This document shows positions 17,169 to 23,771 of a stretch of 40,927 nucleotides of DNA, one piece after another. The stretch is from NCBI GenBank assembly GCA_016930275.1, contig JAFGHA010000206.1:1-40927 (forward strand). Direction: 5' to 3'. This stretch comes from Chitinispirillaceae bacterium (GTDB lineage Bacteria; Fibrobacterota; Chitinivibrionia; Chitinivibrionales; Chitinispirillaceae). The position numbers and the translations under genes are program-made. Position 1 is the first letter of the stretch. Each line of letters begins with the position of its first letter. Below the pieces are notes generated by a model. That model searched no databases, had not been told where the DNA came from, and saw nothing but the letters and a program-made list of their open reading frames with translations.

Positions 17169-17378
17169 ATGATCACTCTCTACGTGCTGGCCGGTGGTAC
17201 ACTGCTGCTGATTTTCATCATGTTTCTGGTTATCAGCAGAACACTGAACAACATGATCAACCTGCTGATTAAACTGGAGTATTCGATTCAGAAAGAATTC
17301 GATCTGAAACAGGAAGCACTCGAGGTTCGAAGGTTGATGGAGGAGGAAGCACTTCGTGATAACGGCACTTCGAATTAG
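17169..17378 (+). CDS. Small single-pass membrane protein preceding gmk
   Basis: A 69-residue protein with one N-terminal membrane helix (about residues 3-24, YVLAGGTLLLIFIMFLVIS) and a charged amphipathic tail likely to be helical (LEYSIQKEFDLKQEALEVRRLMEEEA). A strong ribosome binding site (AGGAGGG) precedes the ATG. Its stop codon (17376-17378) lies just before the gmk start, so the two genes are coupled. I do not recognise the family. The layout (anchor plus coil) fits a small scaffold or assembly factor, but no function is assigned. Confidence 0.7.
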   Translation: MITLYVLAGGTLLLIFIMFLVISRTLNNMINLLIKLEYSIQKEFDLKQEALEVRRLMEEEALRDNGTSN

Positions 17379-17392
17379 TGACGGGAAATTAT

Positions 17393-17995
17393 ATGAATAA
17401 TTCCGATACCGCAGGGATAAACAGTAAAAAGGGGAAGATAATCGTTTTTTCGGCACCATCGGGTGCGGGAAAAACCACACTGTTGGATTACCTCCGTTTC
17501 AGCATTCCCGGCCTTGTTTACTCCATAAGCGCGACGACCCGATCGCCGCGCCCCGGTGAACTGAATGGCGAACACTACTTTTTTCTTTCCGAAGAGGAAT
17601 TCAGGAAGAAGATTGAAGAAGACGGCTTCGCCGAATGGCAGATGGTGCACGGCAATTATTACGGAACCCCGCGGTCGTTCATTGACGAAACCATCGCGCA
17701 GGGCGTCAACATTATCATGGATATCGATGTATTCGGCAAAAAAAAATTCGATGCGGTATATCCCGATGCGTTGGGGATACTCATTCTGCCGCCTGATCTG
17801 GAGCAGCTTGAACAGCGATTGCGTATGAGGAAAACCGAGAGCGAAGAAGCGATCAACCGCAGACTGACCAATGCATCCGTCGAAATGAACTATGCTATCT
17901 GTGAAGGAAAATACGAGTACCGTATTATCAATAACGATCTTGAACGCGCGCAGCAGGAAGTTCTGGAAATCGTCAGGAGTATCATAGAATCGTAA
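17393..17995 (+). CDS. gmk: Guanylate kinase
   Basis: Phosphorylates GMP to GDP with ATP, an essential step in GTP and dGTP supply. About 200 residues from the ATG at 17393, the usual length. A GTG at 17378 would add five residues and overlap the upstream stop, so the start is not certain. The P-loop is FSAPSGAGKTTLLDYL near residues 17-32. The GMP-binding region has SISATTRSPRPGE and GEHYFFLSEEEF. WQMVHGNYYGTPRSF and NIIMDIDVFGKKKF follow, and the lid/Arg region is RLRMRKTESEEAINRRL. All expected motifs are present. It lies between a coupled small membrane protein and a Ser/Thr kinase gene. Confidence 0.96.
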   Translation: MNNSDTAGINSKKGKIIVFSAPSGAGKTTLLDYLRFSIPGLVYSISATTRSPRPGELNGEHYFFLSEEEFRKKIEEDGFAEWQMVHGNYYGTPRSFIDETIAQGVNIIMDIDVFGKKKFDAVYPDALGILILPPDLEQLEQRLRMRKTESEEAINRRLTNASVEMNYAICEGKYEYRIINNDLERAQQEVLEIVRSIIES

Positions 17996-18047
17996 TACCT
18001 CCGGATCATTTCGGTCGCGGAAACAGGAGTGCTGAACAAGGGGGATT

Positions 18048-19127
18048 ATGCTCAACCAGATGATGAAACAGCGGACGGATGATACCATTCCCCTGCAGCT
18101 GGGGAACTACAAGATTCTCTCGCAGATCGGCAAGGGCGGAATGGGTGATATCTATAAAGCCCTGCAGGAACCGCTCAATCGTATCGTAGCTCTGAAAGTA
18201 CTGCCGCCCAAACTTTCGCGTGACACCGAATTCGCCAAACGGTTCGAAATTGAAGCGAAAGCGATTTCACTGTTGCAGCATCAGAATATCGTCAGCATCT
18301 ACGAGTACGGAGAAGAGGACGGGCTGCGGTATTTCGCAATGCAGTTCGTGGACGGTACCGACCTCGGAAGACGTATCGCAGAAAATAAACTGATTCCCAT
18401 CAACGAGATCATCGATTACACGAAGCAGATCGGACGGGCGCTACGGTATGCGCACGGCGCAAATATCATTCATCGCGACATCAAGCCCGGTAACGTACTT
18501 ATCGAAAAGAATGGTGTAGTGCGACTGAGTGATTTCGGTATCGCCAAAATATTCTCGGGTACCAACATCACCATGACCGGCAGTGCCGTCGGTACTCCTG
18601 AATACATGTCGCCGGAACAGGCCCAGGGAAACAAACTCGACGCACAGACGGATATCTATTCACTGGGAATCGTTATCTACGAAATGCTTACGCGGCGTCC
18701 GCCGTTTCTGGGCAACAATCCGATGTCGGTTGCCTACAAACAGGTGCATGAGCAGCCCGATCCTCCGTCAATCAAACGCAAGGATACTCCCCGTCGTCTC
18801 GAGATGGTGGTGCTCAAGGCACTTAAAAAAGACAAAAAGGAACGCTATTCAACGGTGGAAGAGATGCTGGAGCATCTCGATACGGTTGATACCGAAGAGA
18901 CCACTCCATCGACTCCGGGCCGCAAGACACCCCGACCGGTACAGGTTTCATCATCGGATTACGACCGCAGAATCACCGACCGGCGCAGCAGGGAGCGGCG
19001 ATACAGCAAGTATACCGTATTTTCATCCGTCTACTGGGCCGACATGATCGGCGAGCAGTGGCCACTCTGGCTTCTGACCTCGGCACTGGGAGTCGCGTTC
19101 GTCCTCCATCTGATTTTCCAGCACTGA
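18048..19127 (+). CDS. Membrane-anchored Ser/Thr protein kinase (PknB type)
   Basis: A 359-residue Hanks-type kinase. The catalytic domain covers about residues 20-285: Gly loop IGKGGMGDIYKA, Lys50 in VALK, Glu69 of the C-helix, catalytic loop HRDIKPGNVLI (Asp144, Asn149), DFG at 162-164, and GTPEYMSPEQAQG. A Pro/Thr-rich and Arg-rich linker (about 285-330) leads to a C-terminal membrane helix (about 337-356, LWLLTSALGVAFVLHLIF) with almost nothing beyond it. There is thus no periplasmic sensor domain, unlike PASTA kinases. All catalytic residues are intact. AAGGGGG precedes the ATG. The stop codon overlaps the ATG of the YraN-type gene, so they are translationally coupled. Substrates are unknown. 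Confidence 0.92.
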   Translation: MLNQMMKQRTDDTIPLQLGNYKILSQIGKGGMGDIYKALQEPLNRIVALKVLPPKLSRDTEFAKRFEIEAKAISLLQHQNIVSIYEYGEEDGLRYFAMQFVDGTDLGRRIAENKLIPINEIIDYTKQIGRALRYAHGANIIHRDIKPGNVLIEKNGVVRLSDFGIAKIFSGTNITMTGSAVGTPEYMSPEQAQGNKLDAQTDIYSLGIVIYEMLTRRPPFLGNNPMSVAYKQVHEQPDPPSIKRKDTPRRLEMVVLKALKKDKKERYSTVEEMLEHLDTVDTEETTPSTPGRKTPRPVQVSSSDYDRRITDRRSRERRYSKYTVFSSVYWADMIGEQWPLWLLTSALGVAFVLHLIFQH

Positions 19128-19513
19128 TGCTGCCTGACGGTGAACATCCCGCTTCATCGTTTGTCCATACGCGGGAAAAAGGAAACCGGGGCGAAGATAC
19201 CGCCGTGGAATATCTTCTTACTCACGGTTTCGAAATCGTCTGCAGGAAATATCAGTCTCGACGGGGCGAGATCGACTGCATCGCCCGTGATACCGACGGT
19301 ACACTGGTTTTTATCGAAGTAAAATCATCCTGGGGTGCAGCATGCGGAAGCCCCTTTTCGTGGGTAACCCCCGCCAAGCAGCGTAAACTGGTTATGGTGG
19401 CGCGTCAGTACCTCGCCGAGCACCGGATCACGTCGACCGCTTGCAGATTCGATGTAATTGGCATAACACGCGGGAAGGTGGAACACCTGCGTAATGCGAT
19501 CGTCGGGATGTGA
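19127..19513 (+). CDS. YraN/UPF0102-family endonuclease-like protein
   Basis: About 128 residues from the ATG at 19127, which overlaps the kinase stop codon (TGATG) and gives the family's normal length; the open frame extends further upstream inside the kinase gene without reason. It carries the Holliday-junction-resolvase-like core: KGNRGEDTAVEYLLTHGFEIV, then the PD-(D/E)XK-type pattern YQSRRGEIDCIARD...LVFIEVKS, then VTPAKQRKLVMVARQYL and CRFDVIGI. YraN proteins are conserved in bacteria and thought to act in DNA processing, but their role is poorly defined. The putative catalytic Glu-Ile-Asp and Glu-x-Lys residues are present. Confidence 0.9.
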   Translation: MLPDGEHPASSFVHTREKGNRGEDTAVEYLLTHGFEIVCRKYQSRRGEIDCIARDTDGTLVFIEVKSSWGAACGSPFSWVTPAKQRKLVMVARQYLAEHRITSTACRFDVIGITRGKVEHLRNAIVGM

Positions 19514-19541
19514 CCCCTTCCGCCATTTTCCCTGATGATGA

Positions 19542-20561
19542 TCAATGATGTGTCGGCGGGAATACGAAGAAGAAGCTGGCTACATAAATTCCGTAAAGTC
19601 CCAGCAGCACCAGCCCCTTTACTTTTGTCAATCGGTACCCGGCCCGCAGCATCAGCAGCATCGTTCCAACGATAATGAACATCGACGGAAACATGAAGAA
19701 AATCTGCTTTCCTGAAAGCGTCAGCGGATTGGCAACCGCCGAGAGTCCCGCAACCCAGCAGATATTGAGAATGTCGGCACCGAGAATGTTTCCCACCGCG
19801 AGTGCACCTTCACCTTTACGCGCCGCAATAATGCAGGTGGCGATTTCGGGAATCGAAGTGCCGAGCGCGACGAGTGTAAGGGCGATGACCGCTTCGGGGA
19901 TGCCGATGTAGTGGGCGATTGAGGTCGCGGAGGTAACGATGAAATGACTCGAACCGATGATGCCCGCAAGCCCGATCGCAAAGATAAGAAAAAGAAATGT
20001 CAACGGCTTCCCTTTTGTTTTGTCGATACTTTCGAGTTCCTCGGCGATCTCGGCATCGGCGGTGTGTTTTCCGCTTTTATGCTGGCGGTAAAGAATGAAA
20101 AAGTACAGCCCGAGGAGCACCACCAGAATACCGCCTTCGATCCTGCCGAGCTGATGATCGAATACGATGAAAAGGAAGGTCAGTACTTCGACCAGAATGA
20201 GGAATATCGCGGAAGTGTTGAGCACCGACGGGAGGATCATGATGGGTGCTGCCGTGAACAGTCCCGCCAGACCGAGTGCGATACCGTCATCACAAATGAC
20301 TGAACCGATCGCGTTGCCGAGTGCCATCTCCGGACTTCCCTGGAGAGCCGAGATCAGTGATACGGAGACTTCGGGAGCCGTGGTAGCCAGTGATACCATG
20401 ACGATACCGATAACCAGCCGTGGAATGTTGAAACGATCGGCGAGTGCCACTGCACTGTCGACAAACAGGTCGGCGCATTTGGCGAGAATCACGAATGCGG
20501 TGACGAGTACCGCCCAGGCAAGTATCTGATTGGTTTCTATTGCGGTTTCGAGAAATTCCAT
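19542..20561 (-). CDS. CaCA-family sodium/calcium (cation/proton) antiporter
   Basis: About 339 residues, starting at the ATG at 20561, which has CGGAG 6 nt upstream; the frame stays open to 20642. It is polytopic with two alpha-repeats typical of the Ca2+:cation antiporter superfamily. The first is VMVSLATTAPEVSVSLISAL, then GNAIGSVICDDGIALGLAG. The second is LVALGTSIPEIATCIIAAR, then GNILGADILNICWVAG. An acidic hydrophilic loop (TADAEIAEELESIDKTKGK) separates the halves. Such proteins exchange Ca2+ (or other cations) for Na+ or H+ at the inner membrane. It is transcribed towards yraN and converges with it. The family is confident; the ion pair is not shown. Confidence 0.9.
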   Translation of the reverse strand: MEFLETAIETNQILAWAVLVTAFVILAKCADLFVDSAVALADRFNIPRLVIGIVMVSLATTAPEVSVSLISALQGSPEMALGNAIGSVICDDGIALGLAGLFTAAPIMILPSVLNTSAIFLILVEVLTFLFIVFDHQLGRIEGGILVVLLGLYFFILYRQHKSGKHTADAEIAEELESIDKTKGKPLTFLFLIFAIGLAGIIGSSHFIVTSATSIAHYIGIPEAVIALTLVALGTSIPEIATCIIAARKGEGALAVGNILGADILNICWVAGLSAVANPLTLSGKQIFFMFPSMFIIVGTMLLMLRAGYRLTKVKGLVLLGLYGIYVASFFFVFPPTHH

Positions 20562-20815
20562 AGGGCTCCGTTTCGGATCGGGCACTTTTAGAATGAGGTA
20601 CGTTGTAATATACATTACCCAGAACCAGATGTTTGAAATCATTGATACCGGACATCACAGCAGACCTGATAAAGTTCCACTAGCCATCAGAAAGTAAAGG
20701 AAACTGATAGCATTGTCATAACGGTTTCCGCGTTACCTAGGATGTCGCTCGGCAGGGAGTTGGATACAACCATCGACTAAAGAAGCCGTTCCAGGTGCGA
20801 AAAATCAGCATAAAA

Positions 20816-20850
20816 CCGGCTCAAATTCCTGAAAATACGAGCCGGAACAG
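20816..20850 (-). terminator. Rho-independent terminator of the esterase gene
   Basis: CCGGCTC (20816-20822) and GAGCCGG (20839-20845) form a perfect 7-bp stem with a 16-nt loop, about 10 bp downstream of the esterase stop codon. Read on the minus strand, the stem is followed by TTTTATG, a short U tract. Position and shape fit a terminator. Confidence 0.6.
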
Positions 20851-20854
20851 AAAA

Positions 20855-21934
20855 TTATTTTTTAAGGAACCTGCCGGTAAACAATCCGCATGGGTTTTCA
20901 ACCGAAACGAAATAAATCCCCGGGATAAGGCTGACGCCTGCGGTGACAATGCCGTTTCCAAAGCCGGTCTTCACCACCGTACCGCTGCAACTCACGATCC
21001 GGTAACGGTAATCTCCCGTTGCCGTAATCCGGATATCATTTCCCGTGAACCTCAATGGTGGTGCCGGTTTGACCGTCGTGCTTTTCGCCGTGCGATGAAT
21101 CGTTGTACGTTCGAGTTCCAGCATCGTCTCGGCATAACGGGCACCGAACGTACGTTCGCTCGCAGCGGTAAAGTGGAACTGGTCTTTTCCGGTAAGACCC
21201 TCGGCGGAAATAGCATGTACAACGGGATTATCTTCGGCGATTTTTTGAATAGTCGTATTATTCCCACCGCATGCACCGCCGGCACTGGTATACAACAATT
21301 CTCCCACAAGCAAAGGGGTCGTCGATGGAAGTTCCAGGTCGGCGACCAGACTGTCATATACACGTTTCACATGACCGGGCCATGCAAGGGGATCGGGCAT
21401 GGTCTCTCCCTGATGCATTATAAACCCTTTTATGACCCCGTCTTTTTTCGCCAGTTCGGCAAGCTCCATCAGCCACGCATACGCACTGCCGCTATATTTT
21501 GAAGGTACATAATTATAGGTATCGTAGCTCTGGTATCCCGTTTTATCGAATAACCTGATATCGCATCCGGGAATGCCGATGACGATTACGCCGATTTTTA
21601 TTTCGGTCGGCAGTTCTTTCACCATTGTCCTTCCGAAGTAATCGGACGGTCCCAGTCCGCCGTTCGGGCAGCCCCAGAGTGGAGGAATCGCATCGTACCA
21701 TTTTCCGAACTCTCTTCCCTGCATTGAACAACCGACCATCGGATACATTACCTGGAAACGGTTGTCGACGGTTTTATCCTGGGCCTCGATATCTCCGGCT
21801 CCGGCCATGTTGGACTGCCCGAAACAGAGGTAGATATGAAAATCCGGATCCGGGGCGGCTACCGATACCGTAAATAAAAGAAAGCAAAAAGTTACCGCAA
21901 TTCCGTATATATTACCGAAGTTCCTACGTTTCAT
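20855..21934 (-). CDS. Secreted SGNH/CE6-like carbohydrate acetylesterase with sorting tail
   Basis: About 359 residues from the ATG at 21934, which has GAGGAGG just upstream; the 15 codons before it have no such site. A signal peptide (to about residue 26, FTVSVAA) leads to a sialate-O-acetylesterase/CE6-type domain. The nucleophile is Ser41 in FGQSNMAG, with GIPGCDIRLF, MHQGE (174-177), and Asp251/His254 in GKDQFHF completing the Ser-Asp-His set. The last ~70 residues form a beta-rich tail ending GIYFVSVENPCGLFTGRFLKK, resembling type IX-like sorting domains. Family members remove acetyl groups from xylan or other sugars, so extracellular plant-polysaccharide deacetylation is a good guess. 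It has its own terminator and is probably monocistronic. Confidence 0.85.
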   Translation of the reverse strand: MKRRNFGNIYGIAVTFCFLLFTVSVAAPDPDFHIYLCFGQSNMAGAGDIEAQDKTVDNRFQVMYPMVGCSMQGREFGKWYDAIPPLWGCPNGGLGPSDYFGRTMVKELPTEIKIGVIVIGIPGCDIRLFDKTGYQSYDTYNYVPSKYSGSAYAWLMELAELAKKDGVIKGFIMHQGETMPDPLAWPGHVKRVYDSLVADLELPSTTPLLVGELLYTSAGGACGGNNTTIQKIAEDNPVVHAISAEGLTGKDQFHFTAASERTFGARYAETMLELERTTIHRTAKSTTVKPAPPLRFTGNDIRITATGDYRYRIVSCSGTVVKTGFGNGIVTAGVSLIPGIYFVSVENPCGLFTGRFLKK

Positions 21935-22249
21935 CCATTCCTCCTCTATTTGAATAACGAAGTACAGTTCTGGTGACACCGGTTCAAGCGATATCCCGGT
22001 ATAAGTTCAACGAAATAAACCGTGCCAGGGTAGTGTACTATGCAAACGTTACAATGGGCATATCACACTTGATTTACTTGCGCGATCGAACAAAATAAAG
22101 TCCGGATTTACCGGAGCAAACGCAATCCGGTTATAATATAATTTTACAACTGAAAAATTGCATTGAAATTTGATGGTGAGTTATAAAATCCCCCCGGTGG
22201 AAGGGGGGATTTTACGATAAGCCGTTTTTCGGCGTATCTGACGGATAGT
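21935..22249. other. Intergenic stretch with several dyads
   Basis: No gene found. It holds TCCGG-ATTTA-CCGGA (22101-22115), an A/T-rich -10-like run (TTATAATATAATTTT, from 22131), the long C/G hairpin listed separately, and GCCG-TTTTT-CGGC (near 22220-22232). The esterase promoter should lie at the left end of this stretch on the minus strand, but I cannot name its boxes with confidence. Confidence 0.4.
22184..22214. repeat. Long C-rich/G-rich palindromic element
   Basis: TAAAATCCCCCC (22184-22195) and GGGGGGATTTTA (22203-22214) are perfect 12-bp reverse complements around a 7-nt loop (GGTGGAA). It could act as a bidirectional terminator, and on the minus strand it follows the sorting-tail remnant. 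A related sequence (TAAATCCCCC-GAA-GGGGG) sits at the right edge of the window, suggesting a dispersed family of palindromes. Confidence 0.6.
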
Positions 22250-22570
22250 TTACATATAATCATTCTTCACTACTATCCGGGTATCGCCCGACATCAACCT
22301 GATCAGATACATGTCGCGATGGAGAGCACGAGGGAGGAACGTTTCGTACCCGCCGGCCTGCCGATATCCGTCAACGAGTACTGCCACCAGTTTTCTGCGG
22401 CAGTCAATAAGGTCGAGTTTTGCCGGATTTCCTGACGTGAGGGAATAGCGGATCGTGTTGCCGGAGCAGGCGAGCAGGGTGGAGGAAGTAACGGTAGAAA
22501 CTTATCTGCCGCTTTCATCGCCACTGCCACCTGATGGTTGATAATTTTTACTGGAAAGGGTATTATTAAT
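22250..22570 (-). pseudogene. Orphan C-terminal sorting-tail remnant of a lost secreted protein
   Basis: Read on the minus strand, 22501 to 22250 encodes a typical Por/type IX-like C-terminal domain. It runs from NTIRYSLTSGNPAKLDLIDC through RRKLVAVLVDGYRQAGGYE and MYLIRLMSGDTRIVVKND to a stop at 22250-22252. A TAA at 22502-22504 interrupts the frame. Before it, the same frame reads a Ser/Gly/Asn-rich linker (NNTLSSKNYQPSGGSGDES) for about 22 codons. There is no start codon, ribosome binding site or catalytic domain. This is best read as the 3' end of a deleted secreted-protein gene. The longer open frame from 22530 to 22303 is a different, meaningless frame. Confidence 0.75.
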
Positions 22571-22653
22571 GTGGGTAGAATTGCACCGGTTCCTGTTTTT
22601 GAGTATCGGGACTGATTTGAACGGATTTTTCATCAACCGCGGAGATGACAGTT

Positions 22654-23274
22654 ATGGCAGCCTTGAATTATGCAACCCGGGAAATGAACGTGAAGATTGT
22701 CTATTACGGCCCCGGCCTGAGCGGTAAAACCACCAACCTCATGATTATTCACGAAAAAACACCGCCGGCGCTCAAGAGTAACATGACCTCACTTGCCACC
22801 GATACCGATCGAACCATCTACTTCGATTTTCTTCCGCTCGATCTGGGCAAGATCAGGGGATTCCAGGTGAAATTGCACCTTTATTCGGTGCCGGGGCAGT
22901 GTTATTACAACGCCACCCGTAAACTGGTCCTTAGGGGTGTGGATGGCCTTGTGTTTGTCGCCGACAGCGCCAGCGACAAGCTCGATGAAAATATCGAGAG
23001 TTTCCGGAACCTTGAAGCGAATCTGGCGGAATATGGTTACCGGAGGGAAAACATACCGATGGTAATTCAATACAACAAAATGGATCTACCCAATGTACTT
23101 GGTACGGATGCCCTTAATCAGTACCTGAACCGGTACGGCCTGCCATGGACAAAAGCTGTAGCGAATAAATGTATCGGGGTGTTCGATACGCTGAAGCTGA
23201 TCGGAAAAATGGTCGCCGATCAGCTTGAAACCAAATATCAGGGTGTGCCTGCCACCCAGGCGGTGAGATCCTAA
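22654..23274 (+). CDS. MglA-like small Ras-family GTPase
   Basis: A 206-residue GTPase. The ATG at 22654 is chosen because GGAG (22641-22644) is well spaced for it, while the ATG at 22645 abuts that site. G1 is GPGLSGKTTNL (19-29). The switch region TIYFDFLPLDLG (54-65) is followed by LHLYSVPGQCYYNATRK (G3 as PGQ, 80-82), and the base-specificity motif is NKMD (141-144). This is the MglA subfamily, which sets cell polarity in gliding and twitching bacteria together with an MglB-type GAP. No mglB-like gene is adjacent. It is a single gene between two gene remnants. A role in polarity or surface motility is a family inference. Confidence 0.9.
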   Translation: MAALNYATREMNVKIVYYGPGLSGKTTNLMIIHEKTPPALKSNMTSLATDTDRTIYFDFLPLDLGKIRGFQVKLHLYSVPGQCYYNATRKLVLRGVDGLVFVADSASDKLDENIESFRNLEANLAEYGYRRENIPMVIQYNKMDLPNVLGTDALNQYLNRYGLPWTKAVANKCIGVFDTLKLIGKMVADQLETKYQGVPATQAVRS

Positions 23275-23333
23275 TCCAGTGGTTGGATAACCGGTCACTC
23301 GATTATCCGTAATTCTGAAATCATTGCGGGTAG

Positions 23334-23645
23334 TACAGGGGCGGTATACCTTCATGGGAGAGTGGAGAGTATGTAATACCGTTCATATATTTCTTTATCA
23401 AGGGAGATCCCCGCACTCATCATCTGCATATGGTGAAGCTGTACGGGAAATTATGGGACGAACAGTTACATTTCAGCACCTATCTCAAAAGTCATCAGGA
23501 AGAACGGGATGCCTACGCATCGCTTAAGCGGGAACTGGCCGCACGCTACCCGAACCACCGGGATAACTATCTGAACGGTAAAGCGCTGTTCATCCGGGGG
23601 ATAATCAGAAAGGCGGAAGCGCACCCCGGGCGACGGGAGAATTGA
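23334..23645 (+). pseudogene. Truncated GrpB/UPF0157-family gene (C-terminal part only)
   Basis: The frame after a TAG at 23331 encodes the C-terminal ~103 residues of a GrpB-family protein: GEYVIPFIYFFIKGDPRTHHLHMV, with the conserved THHLHM, then YGKLWDEQLHFSTYLKSHQE, AYASLKRELAARYPNHRDNY and NGKALFIRGIIRKA. Full GrpB proteins are about 170-180 residues and begin with a nucleotidyltransferase-like half carrying a 'GSTAVPG' motif; no such sequence is found upstream. An ATG at 23430 would give 71 codons but lies inside the domain and has no ribosome binding site. The rest is missing, so this is a 5'-deleted remnant. It follows the MglA-like gene on the same strand. Confidence 0.75.
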
Positions 23646-23771
23646 TCCACATGCCGATACGGTCCCTCTCGGCGAGGGGAGGTTCCGACGGAACCGGGGA
23701 AGGAAACGGACCGAGCGAAGAACAGCAGATCAATCTTAATTTTCCCGTTCGTACGGGTTTGAAATCCGAGC

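Noticed and set aside
20795..21502. 235-codon open frame on the plus strand over the esterase gene
   Set aside because: It lies antisense to the esterase catalytic motifs and its own terminator, with no ribosome binding site or recognisable domain.
22303..22530. 75-codon minus-strand open frame with an ATG at 22530
   Set aside because: It has a Pro/Ser-rich shadow-like sequence; the frame that makes sense is the neighbouring one encoding the sorting tail.
23430..23645. A stand-alone 71-residue small gene
   Set aside because: The same frame continues upstream with conserved GrpB sequence to 23334, so the ATG at 23430 is internal to a truncated gene.
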